Source of the DNA: JBAZAX01 sp041671765
GTDB lineage: Bacteria; Babelota; Babeliae; Babelales; RVW-14
Reading direction: 5' to 3'
DNA: 23,010 nt
Assembly: GCA_041671765.1 (NCBI GenBank)
Contig: JBAZAX010000023.1
Coordinates: 1-23,010, forward strand
Shown: positions 16,543-23,010 of the stretch, one piece after another
Position numbering within the stretch: position 1 is the first letter of the stretch
Layout: each line of letters begins with the position of its first letter
Made by a program: the position numbers and the translations under genes
The notes under the pieces: generated by a model
Databases searched by the model: none
The model's input: only the letters and a program-made list of their open reading frames with translations
Told to the model about the DNA's origin: nothing

Positions 16543-16601
16543 ATCCTGAATCAAGTTTCATCCGTCGCACTTGGAGTGCTATGGCCGACACGGCAGGATG
16601 A
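16543..16601. repeat. GC-richer palindromic intergenic element
   Basis: ATCCTG at 16543-16548 pairs with CAGGAT at 16594-16599. As an alternative, TCATCC at 16558-16563 pairs with GGATGA at 16596-16601. A central hairpin GCACT-TGG-AGTGC sits at 16567-16579, and CCGT/ACGG or GTCG/CGAC can pair in between. The element is noticeably richer in G and C than the surrounding spacer. It resembles the mobile palindromic intergenic elements of other small-genome bacteria, but only one copy is in this window, so repetition is unproven. It has no T tract and is not a terminator. Confidence 0.4.
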
Positions 16602-16637
16602 CAAAAATGATAGTTGCAAAATACCTGGATTAAAAGC

Positions 16638-18320
16638 ATGAATAACTTAAAAAGATTATTAAATTACACAAAACAGTACTGGCAGAGGTTAACATATTCA
16701 TTAGTTTTTGCTGCACTTTTTGGACTCACATCAGCAGCCCCAACATATATTTTAAAACAGACAATCGATGAAGTTTTTATAAAAAGCTATAGCCACTTAA
16801 TTATTCCATTCATACTGCTTTTTGTACTTTTTTTCATGCTTAAAGGTATTTTTATGTACCTTTCATCATACTGCATGTACTGGGTAAGTAACAAAGTTTT
16901 AAACGACCTTCGCAAAGATCTTTTTTCACGAATGATTCATTATCCTATTTCATTTTTCCAGGAAAGATCAACCGGAATATTACTATCACATTATCTCAAT
17001 GATATTCAAATGATTCAAAATGTTGCTGCGATGGCGGTCAAGGATGGCGTTCGTAGCATATTTGAAGGAACATTTTTACTTGGCTTTGCACTGTACCAAA
17101 ACTGGAAGCTTTCAGCAGTAATGCTAATCGTGGGACCAATAATTATCACCTCAAGCAGAAGACTCGGAAAAGCACGAAAAGAAGCGTCATTTGGAATTCA
17201 ACATGAGATGGGCAAAGTAAGCAATATGCTGACTGAATCATTTACAGGCATACGCGAAATTAAAGCATTTAATTCAGAAAATACAGAGTGCTCACGTTTT
17301 TCTGATTTACTTTCAAGATGTTTCAGATCAATTATGAGAAATGTCAGAGTTGAAGCCGCAGCTCCTGCTCTAATTGAAGCAATTGCTGTTATCGGTGGAG
17401 GCTTTGTATTCTACTTTGCAGCAAAACAAGTTATAAGCGGCGAAATTACAGCGGGTACCTTAACGGCGTTTTTTGCAGCAATCTTGCTTGCCTACCAACC
17501 ACTCAAAAAATTAGTCGCTCTTTATTCAGAAGTTCAGTACGGACTAGCTGCCGCAGATAGAATATTTGCTACAATGGATTTAGTTTATCCGGCAACCCAA
17601 AACAGAGATATCGAGTTAACAACATTCAAAGACCAGTTATGTTGCAAGGATGTATCATTTGCATACAACAATAATGCAATTGTCTTTCAAAACGTTAACG
17701 TTACAATCAAAAAAGGAGAATGTGTTGGAATTGTCGGACCATCAGGAGCCGGGAAAAGCACATTGTGCGACTTGTTACTCGGATTCATCACTCCAACATC
17801 GGGGCAGATAATGATTGATGAGCAAGATATTTCAAAAATAACTTATGCTAGCTTGCGTAATCACATTGGTTACGTTGGCCAGCGTACATTTTTATTTAAT
17901 GACACAATTTACAGTAATGTTTTATATGCGCAACCAAACGCAACCGACAGTGAAGTATTGAGTGCATGCAAAGCCGCTCATGTTGACGAATTTGTAAATG
18001 ACTTACCACTTGGGTACTACACAAACGTTGGAGAGAATGGATCATTACTTTCTGGCGGACAAAAACAACGAATAACAATTGCCAGAACATTATTAAAATC
18101 TCCGGAAATAATCATTTTCGATGAAGCTACATCGTCACTGGACCAAAAAACGGAAAAGGTTATTCAGCAAGCAATTTATGAATTAAAGGGATCCAAAACA
18201 ATAATTATAATCACACATAGACCGTCCATGCTAGACGGAGTTGATCGCGTTTTTAACGTAAATGAAGGTCAAATAAAAGAGATAGAAAAAAGCGCAACTC
18301 TTTTTACTCAAGCAAATTAA
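16638..18320 (+). CDS. ABC transporter, fused permease and ATPase (MsbA-like)
   Basis: This 560-residue half-transporter has six membrane helices in residues 15-300 (exporter type I fold) and a C-terminal ATPase. The ATPase motifs are complete: Walker A GPSGAGKST (367-375), Q-loop in GYVGQRTFLF, signature LSGGQ (471-475), Walker B IIIFDEATSSLD (491-502) and the H-loop His in IITHR (527). It is expected to work as a homodimer. The layout fits lipid-A/lipid flippases (MsbA) and multidrug exporters alike; the sequence alone does not decide. The start used is ATG at 16638, with a modest GGAT site upstream; a TTG at 16614 would add eight residues. It appears to be a single-gene unit, followed by a short inverted repeat. 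Confidence 0.93.
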   Translation: MNNLKRLLNYTKQYWQRLTYSLVFAALFGLTSAAPTYILKQTIDEVFIKSYSHLIIPFILLFVLFFMLKGIFMYLSSYCMYWVSNKVLNDLRKDLFSRMIHYPISFFQERSTGILLSHYLNDIQMIQNVAAMAVKDGVRSIFEGTFLLGFALYQNWKLSAVMLIVGPIIITSSRRLGKARKEASFGIQHEMGKVSNMLTESFTGIREIKAFNSENTECSRFSDLLSRCFRSIMRNVRVEAAAPALIEAIAVIGGGFVFYFAAKQVISGEITAGTLTAFFAAILLAYQPLKKLVALYSEVQYGLAAADRIFATMDLVYPATQNRDIELTTFKDQLCCKDVSFAYNNNAIVFQNVNVTIKKGECVGIVGPSGAGKSTLCDLLLGFITPTSGQIMIDEQDISKITYASLRNHIGYVGQRTFLFNDTIYSNVLYAQPNATDSEVLSACKAAHVDEFVNDLPLGYYTNVGENGSLLSGGQKQRITIARTLLKSPEIIIFDEATSSLDQKTEKVIQQAIYELKGSKTIIIITHRPSMLDGVDRVFNVNEGQIKEIEKSATLFTQAN

Positions 18321-18321
18321 T

Positions 18322-18342
18322 CGAATACAACTTAGCTATTCG
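18322..18342 (+). repeat. short inverted repeat after the ABC transporter stop
   Basis: CGAATA and TATTCG face each other across nine bases directly after the stop codon, followed by TAAAAATTTTAC. The stem is short and the T run imperfect, so it could be only a weak terminator. Confidence 0.3.
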
Positions 18343-18460
18343 TAAAAATTTTACATTTCTTGCAAAAGTTATCCATTTTACAGAAAATATCTTTTATAAA
18401 CGTTTTTAATTTTCGCATTTTTTTTATTTTTTTATCAAATCTATGGAGAAAGGGCTTGTA

Positions 18461-19114
18461 ATGAAGCTTTTCAAATATGGTCTTTTGTTTGGGTTGTTAT
18501 TCACAAAATGCTTCGGGATGGACCACTTCTGCGACAAATCCACAGAAGTCGTAGAAACCTTTCAAAATCCCAACCCCGATGTAACAAAAATATTAATTCA
18601 GTTAAAAAAAGAACATGCCGAAAAAACATTGCGCCCTGAAACGTTTTGGTCACTGATGGCAAAATCTACCGGGATGGGGTCATGCTTTTTAGGAGAGTTC
18701 ATTGCCAGCTCATACGAAAAAGACGTTTGTTTAGTTTTTGAATACTTAATCAAATTTGGACAAGAAGACAAAAATAAATTTTATGAATGCATAATTGGAT
18801 GCATGGGAATTGATGGAATAACGCCTCTAAATGAATTAATTCGTTATATACCATCAGAAAAATCTAGTATTTTCCAGCTTTTTATAAAAATTCTAAATTT
18901 AATTAAAACACTCGATATAATGCAAAAAACTGATGTATTAAATCAAAAAGATATGTATGGAACATCCCCTATCGAAACTGCACAACTGGAAAATAAACCT
19001 TATGTTGCCAACGCAATAACCCGTATTCTTCTTAGTGATGCTGGAGCAACACAGTGGGCTTACGAGTGTGGTTTTGATGGCGCACACATTAAAAGAACAA
19101 AATCTCAACCATAA
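18461..19114 (+). CDS. secreted hypothetical protein with ankyrin-like segment (paralogue 1)
   Basis: The ATG at 18461 opens MKLFKYGLLFGLLFTKCFGMDHF, a signal peptide likely cut near CFG. An in-frame ATG at 18443 is rejected because it lies just before the GGAG/AAAGGG that serve as ribosome binding site. The mature part is acidic and helical. It shares GEFIAS, CLVFEYLIKFGQ, KNKFYECI and GITPLNELI with the following gene. NQKDMYGTSPIETAQLENKPYVANAITRIL (161-190) reads like one ankyrin repeat (D-x-YG-x-xP-I-x-x-A, then a second helix). The last residues RTKSQP are identical in both paralogues. Function is unknown; host-directed effectors are possible but unsupported. It is separated by 62 bases from paralogue 2. 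Confidence 0.75.
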   Translation: MKLFKYGLLFGLLFTKCFGMDHFCDKSTEVVETFQNPNPDVTKILIQLKKEHAEKTLRPETFWSLMAKSTGMGSCFLGEFIASSYEKDVCLVFEYLIKFGQEDKNKFYECIIGCMGIDGITPLNELIRYIPSEKSSIFQLFIKILNLIKTLDIMQKTDVLNQKDMYGTSPIETAQLENKPYVANAITRILLSDAGATQWAYECGFDGAHIKRTKSQP

Positions 19115-19176
19115 ATTAGATTGCGCATCTAGCTTTATCAACCCTTTATTCTAACGTTATAGACAAGGATTTGGTT

Positions 19177-19893
19177 ATGAATTTTTTGAAACACAGCCTC
19201 TTTTTAAGCTTGCTGTTTACACACTGTTTCGGAATGGAATTCTTTTTCGAAAAATCCAAAGAACAAATAATAACTAGCATATTGGATCAGTTAAAAGAAA
19301 AAGATGCAGCGCAAACCTTACAACCAGCTGAATTCTGGGACATGATGACAATGGATACCCTGACGTCAGAAAAAGACACTGTCCTCTCTGAAGGCTCCTC
19401 AGAAATAGCATGCTTTTTGGCAGAGTTTATTGCCAGCACAAAAGAAGATGATATTTGCCTCATTCTTAGATATCTGATTCAATTTGGCCAGCAAGGTAAA
19501 AATAAATTTTACGAATGCATAACCAAATGCACTGGATGCAATGGCATAACACCCATGAATGAATTAATAAAATGTATAAACTCTGAAGACTCAGATATTT
19601 ATAAATTTTTTTTACAACTCTTAGATCTGATTAGCACATTTGATAGAAGTAGAAAAATTCATATATTAACCCAGAGAGAGCTTCATAAAACAGGACAAGA
19701 ATACTGGTATGGAACAGAAGATCCTATTCTAACAGCACAACGAGAAAATAAGATTTACATCGTTAATAAAATAGCTGATCTTGTATTCGAGGACACAACC
19801 ACAGAAACACCAGGCTTTAGCCGTAAGTTTACCGATCGTCGCGATGGGGCCATAGTCCAGTGGAGTGATAGGCGAACAAAATCCCAACCCTAA
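19177..19893 (+). CDS. secreted hypothetical protein (paralogue 2)
   Basis: The 238-residue product starts at ATG 19177, with AAGGA seven bases upstream (the TTG at 19171 is less likely). It opens MNFLKHSLFLSLLFTHCFGMEFF, sharing LLFT.CFGM with paralogue 1. It shares AEFIAS, CLILRYLIQFGQ, the identical KNKFYECI, GITPMNELI and the terminal RTKSQP. It differs by an insertion at about 62-75 and a longer, more basic tail (FSRKFTDRRDGAIVQWSDRRTKSQP), and the ankyrin-like segment is less regular (DPILTAQRENKIYIVNKIADLVF). The divergence indicates an old duplication. Its stop codon is only 6 bases from the convergent topA stop, with no terminator between. Confidence 0.75.
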   Translation: MNFLKHSLFLSLLFTHCFGMEFFFEKSKEQIITSILDQLKEKDAAQTLQPAEFWDMMTMDTLTSEKDTVLSEGSSEIACFLAEFIASTKEDDICLILRYLIQFGQQGKNKFYECITKCTGCNGITPMNELIKCINSEDSDIYKFFLQLLDLISTFDRSRKIHILTQRELHKTGQEYWYGTEDPILTAQRENKIYIVNKIADLVFEDTTTETPGFSRKFTDRRDGAIVQWSDRRTKSQP

Positions 19894-19899
19894 AATCCA

Positions 19900-22191
19900 C
19901 TATGCATCAATTTTTTCTGACTCTTTGTGCCCACACTCTTTTTTAGAACAGGTGTGTGTAACATTACCCTCTTTGTCTTTAGTTACAACCATGAATGGGT
20001 TTGAACATTTTGGACAAGGCTTTTCTATGACCTCCCCAAAAACTGCAAACTTACAATTTGGATAGCCGGCACATCCCCAAAAACTTCCACCTCTCCATCT
20101 ACGCTTAACAAGATTTCCACCACATTGTGGACATGGAGTTGAAAGTTTATCCTGATGTATGTACTTACATTCAGGATACCCGGAACATGCAATAAACGGC
20201 CCAAATTTACCCATTCTTTTGATAAGCGGTTTGCCACACTGAGGGCAAGCCATATCAACAGATTGAGCTTGTGACGATGCGGTGGTAAGTTTAATTACTC
20301 CGCTTTCATCACGTTCAAAATTCGATGTAAATTTACATTCAGGAAAACCGGAACATCCTAAAAAATTTCCAGTTTTGCCAAATCTGATATAAAGATCTTT
20401 CTTACACTCAGGACATTTGATATTCGATTGCATAGATTTTTTGGTAATATCTTTGCCGCCAAATTCAATTAAATCCTTGCGGAATTTTTCATAAAATTCG
20501 TTAAGCACTGCATCACGCTTAACATCTCCGTTTTCAATTTTATCAAGCTGCTCTTCCATGTTTGCCGTAAATGAAACATTTATGATATCAGGCAAATTTT
20601 TGGAAAGCATATCACTGACGGCACGACCAAGTTCCGTTGGCATAAATTTTTTCTTCTCTTTTTCAACATAACCACGCTTTTGAATTGTGGACAAAGTCGC
20701 AGCATAAGTACTTGGTCGACCAATACCTAATTTTTCAAGTTCTTTAACAAGAGAAGCTTCTGTATATCTTGGAGGTGGTTGTGTAAAGTGCTGCTTTGGA
20801 TCAATTTTTTGCAACTCTAAAGAATCTTTTTCTTTCAAACCTTTTGGAAGTTTTATTATATCTTTGTCACCCTCTTCTTCTTCAATCTGATAAACTTTTA
20901 AAAATCCATCAAATTTAAGAGTAGAGCCAGTGACTCTCAACAGATATTTTCCGCCGGAAATTTCAACCTGGCGAAGTGAATACTCAGCAGAAGTCATTTG
21001 ACAAGCAACAAATCGCTTCCAAATCAACTCATAAAGCTTGAGCTCATCTTTCCCCATAAACTTACCTACCTGTTCAGGAGAACGGGCAACATTAATAGGC
21101 CTGATGGCTTCGTGGGCATCCTGAGCGCCCTCTTTTGAGTATGTATTCGCAGACTTTGGAAGATAATCATCACCATACTCTTTTGTAATAAATTCACGGG
21201 TTGCAGTAAGTGCAGTATCTGAAATACGCAAAGAGTCCGTACGCATGTACGTTATTAATGCTTCAGTATCTGATCCAATTTGCACACCTTCATACAAACG
21301 TTGTGCAACCGACATAGTTTTATCAACAGAGAAACCTAATTTATTATAAGCATCCTGTTGCAACGTACTTGTCATAAAAGGAGGTAATGGTTTTTTGGAT
21401 CGAATTGAATCCGTAATTTTTGATATTATAAACTGTTCTTTATTTAAACCTTGAACAGCTTTTTCAGTCTCTTCTTTTGTTTTAAGCTTAATCTGCTTAT
21501 CATCAATTTTTACAAGCTCGGCAATCAAAGTCTGCTTGGCATCAATTTTGAAAATTGCATGCACAGACCAGTACTCATCAGGTTTAAAATCTTGAATGGC
21601 ATGCTCACGATTGCAAACCAAAAGCAATGCAACAGACTGAACTCTGCCGGCAGAAAGACCTTTTTTTATTTTTCGCCACAAAATTGGCGAAACTTCATAT
21701 CCCACCCAACGATCAAGAACTCGACGAGCCTGCTGAGCCTCAACCTTTTTCATATCAACTTCAGATTTATGCCCAATCGCTTCAATAATTGCAGGCTTTG
21801 TAATTTCGTTAAAAGTGATTCGATAAATTTTGGCATCATCTGCAAAAACTTTTTCTATCTCCTGACCAATGTGCCAGGAAATTATCTCCCCTTCACGGTC
21901 TGGATCTGATGCGAGATAAATTTCGCTAGAATTCTTAGCCTGCTTACAAATATCATTAATAACTTGAGATTTATCTTTCAAAACCTCATATTCAAGCCCA
22001 ATTTTGTGAGTTTTTTCATCGATCTCAACACCAGTCTTACTAGGCGGCAAGTCTTTGACGTGGCCAAAGGTCGACATGATTTTATAGTCTTTGCCCAAAA
22101 ATTTAGAAATCGTCTTAATTTTTGCGGGAGACTCTACTATTATTGGTTTAGGTCCATCTGGATTCATAGTCTTTTTACTCTTTTTTACCAT
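19900..22191 (-). CDS. topA: DNA topoisomerase I (type IA)
   Basis: This 763-residue enzyme relaxes negative supercoils by transient single-strand breaks. The Toprim domain shows the active Glu in PIIVESPAKIKTISKFLG (E20) and DPDREGE (96-102) with its metal-binding acids. The catalytic tyrosine is Y315 in ALITYMRTDSLRIS, and GIGRPSTYAATLSTIQ is at 489-504. Four zinc-ribbon modules follow at the C-terminus: C593/596/613/619, C649/652/669/675, C687/690/707/713 and C726/729/748/753. The fourth is irregular. The start ATG at 22191 has a run of G four bases upstream; ATG at residue 9 is possible. A TATAAT box sits 26 bases upstream. The length is within the usual range. Confidence 0.97.
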   Translation of the reverse strand: MVKKSKKTMNPDGPKPIIVESPAKIKTISKFLGKDYKIMSTFGHVKDLPPSKTGVEIDEKTHKIGLEYEVLKDKSQVINDICKQAKNSSEIYLASDPDREGEIISWHIGQEIEKVFADDAKIYRITFNEITKPAIIEAIGHKSEVDMKKVEAQQARRVLDRWVGYEVSPILWRKIKKGLSAGRVQSVALLLVCNREHAIQDFKPDEYWSVHAIFKIDAKQTLIAELVKIDDKQIKLKTKEETEKAVQGLNKEQFIISKITDSIRSKKPLPPFMTSTLQQDAYNKLGFSVDKTMSVAQRLYEGVQIGSDTEALITYMRTDSLRISDTALTATREFITKEYGDDYLPKSANTYSKEGAQDAHEAIRPINVARSPEQVGKFMGKDELKLYELIWKRFVACQMTSAEYSLRQVEISGGKYLLRVTGSTLKFDGFLKVYQIEEEEGDKDIIKLPKGLKEKDSLELQKIDPKQHFTQPPPRYTEASLVKELEKLGIGRPSTYAATLSTIQKRGYVEKEKKKFMPTELGRAVSDMLSKNLPDIINVSFTANMEEQLDKIENGDVKRDAVLNEFYEKFRKDLIEFGGKDITKKSMQSNIKCPECKKDLYIRFGKTGNFLGCSGFPECKFTSNFERDESGVIKLTTASSQAQSVDMACPQCGKPLIKRMGKFGPFIACSGYPECKYIHQDKLSTPCPQCGGNLVKRRWRGGSFWGCAGYPNCKFAVFGEVIEKPCPKCSNPFMVVTKDKEGNVTHTCSKKECGHKESEKIDA

Positions 22192-22560
22192 TTTTGCCCC
22201 CCAGCAAATTAGCTAAATTATATACAAGCCGAAAACTCGACCCGTAAGTTTTTCTTTTTTACCAGCTACAAAATATTTGTCAAAGTTTTTCTTAAACTTA
22301 TCATAATAAGCCTAATCATAATATTGCCAACTTGTCAATATGCAATGTTTTTATTCGATTTTATCAATTGAATACAAGAAGAAGTAAAATATACAAGCAA
22401 AGTATACGTTATACATGGGTTACGCATAATTTTCACGATTTGTTATTTGGACAAGAAATTAAAGAAACCATTGACATGGCTACCAACAAAATTCTAAAAA
22501 GATTGTATCTTCAGCGCCAAACAATAAGCCACTTATAAAAATTTATCGAAAGAACTAAAT
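22192..22560. other. 369-base spacer between topA and the last gene
   Basis: This is the only stretch above 300 bases without a confident gene. It holds the topA promoter region near 22217-22283 and, on the plus strand, TTGTCA/TATCAT (22277-22304), a weak promoter candidate for the last gene. It also contains a TTG-initiated plus-strand reading frame of 68 codons at 22332-22538; its last 40 residues (from about WVTHNFHDLLFGQEIKETID) look protein-like, but there is no ribosome binding site, so it may be a remnant or chance. A small GTATA-CGT-TATAC hairpin is at 22402-22414. I see no tRNA. Confidence 0.4.
22217..22222 (-). promoter_or_regulatory. -10 box of topA
   Basis: A perfect TATAAT on the minus strand lies 26 bases before the topA start. 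No recognisable -35 box is present at 16-18 bases. A second candidate, TTGACA (22278-22283) with TAAAAA 16 bases further, lies upstream. Confidence 0.45.
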
Positions 22561-23010
22561 ATGCTTAAAAATATGTTCTGTTGCCCAGCCAAGCAATTTA
22601 TAATTTTTTTTATTGGCATATTAATATTTAATAATCAAACAATCAGCCCGGTTGATATAAGTAGCATAAAAGACACTTATTCCATATTATCCGATGATTT
22701 TAAGCATTGCTCGCCAATCCACGGAGCTGTATGGGCTGAGACTCAACTTTTAAAAAAGTATTGGAAAGATGTTGATAAGTGGAGTAAAAATAACCCTTCA
22801 AAAAGCCTACGCGTTAAATACAAAGATTCTACATCAGCTCTAATAAAGCAACTATTCAACTTAGTCGGAGACACTTTTAGCACAACAAAAGAACTTATGC
22901 CAGCAAAGCATCTTTCGCCTAAATTGATAGGTTTAATAATAGGGACAATCGAACAAAATAAAGCAGAAAATAAAAAGACTATGTCTACAAAAATCAAAAA
23001 CATTATTAAC
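22561..23010 (+). CDS. secreted hypothetical protein, truncated by the window edge
   Basis: From the ATG at 22561 all 150 codons to the right edge are open. The product begins MLKNMFCCPAKQFIIFFIGI and continues LIFNNQTISPVDISS, a Sec signal peptide with a probable cut in or after NQTIS. The visible mature part is lysine-rich and probably helical (KDVDKWSKNNPSKSLRVKYK, then LIKQLFNLVGDTFSTTKEL). I recognise no family. The ribosome binding site is poor (GAAAGAA before ATG); the alternative ATG at 22573 would shorten the basic N-terminus. The minus-strand frame over the same bases is weaker, without signal peptide or ribosome binding site. The 3' end lies beyond the window. Confidence 0.7.
   Translation, partial: MLKNMFCCPAKQFIIFFIGILIFNNQTISPVDISSIKDTYSILSDDFKHCSPIHGAVWAETQLLKKYWKDVDKWSKNNPSKSLRVKYKDSTSALIKQLFNLVGDTFSTTKELMPAKHLSPKLIGLIIGTIEQNKAENKKTMSTKIKNIIN

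Noticed and set aside
18342..18354. GTAAAA-A-TTTTAC palindrome after the ABC transporter
   Set aside because: It is a short A/T palindrome expected by chance at this base composition.
21451..22212. Plus-strand frames of 152 and 82 codons opposite topA
   Set aside because: They lie across the Toprim and early core domains of an intact topoisomerase and look like shadows.
22402..22414. GTATA-CGT-TATAC hairpin
   Set aside because: It is a five-base stem in AT-rich spacer with no T tract or nearby gene start; likely chance.
22743..23003. 86-codon minus-strand frame at the right edge
   Set aside because: It overlaps the plus-strand gene from 22561, which has a signal peptide and stays open to the edge; the minus frame has no convincing ribosome binding site or family resemblance.
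1..23010. tRNA genes, CRISPR arrays, insertion sequences, prophage
   Set aside because: No cloverleaf with a GTTCGA-type T loop, no spaced repeat array, no transposase or integrase and no terminal inverted repeats were seen by eye; a covariance-model search would be needed to exclude a small RNA.

Overview
This 23 kb AT-rich window is bacterial and densely coded. It carries housekeeping genes (atpD and the start of atpC, prfA, rpmE, tyrS, topA), a nucleoside importer, two large membrane-TPR proteins, and about seven putative secreted proteins without clear function: a two-gene pair, a 286-aa protein, a WD40 protein, two tandem paralogues with an ankyrin-like stretch, and a gene running off the right edge. 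Nucleoside scavenging combined with many small exported proteins carrying eukaryote-like repeats suggests a host-dependent lineage. My best guess is Candidatus Dependentiae (TM6/Babeliae). That is an inference from gene content, not from a marker comparison. The code looks standard: 9 genes stop with TAA, 7 with TAG and only one with TGA.

Layout. Positions 1-13312 are all minus strand. From upstream to downstream they hold a four-gene operon (two TMTC-like membrane/TPR proteins, a SIS-fold sugar-phosphate isomerase, rpmE) ending in a strong hairpin at 7402-7437; prfA; a 286-aa exported protein whose Shine-Dalgarno lies in a perfect palindrome; a two-gene operon of exported proteins (3066-5241) ending in a hairpin at 3013-3040; a CNT nucleoside transporter; and atpD-atpC, separated from the rest of the ATP synthase genes. 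A divergent regulatory region (13313-13551) leads to a plus-strand pair, site-2 protease and tyrS, closed by a bidirectional terminator shared with a convergent WD40 gene (15496-16371). A structured, GC-richer intergenic element precedes a plus-strand ABC exporter and two tandem secreted paralogues. topA is convergent with the second paralogue, only 6 bp away. A 369-bp non-coding stretch then leads to a truncated secreted-protein gene.

The most suggestive grouping is the 13312-7457 operon. Two GT-C/TMTC-like proteins with TPR tails are co-transcribed with a phosphoglucose/phosphomannose isomerase-type SIS protein, which could connect sugar-phosphate supply to a protein-glycosylation step. This rests on family membership and gene order only. 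Several starts were moved from upstream TTG codons to downstream ATGs with better ribosome binding sites (prfA, the SIS protein, the WD40 protein, the ABC transporter, the secreted proteins).
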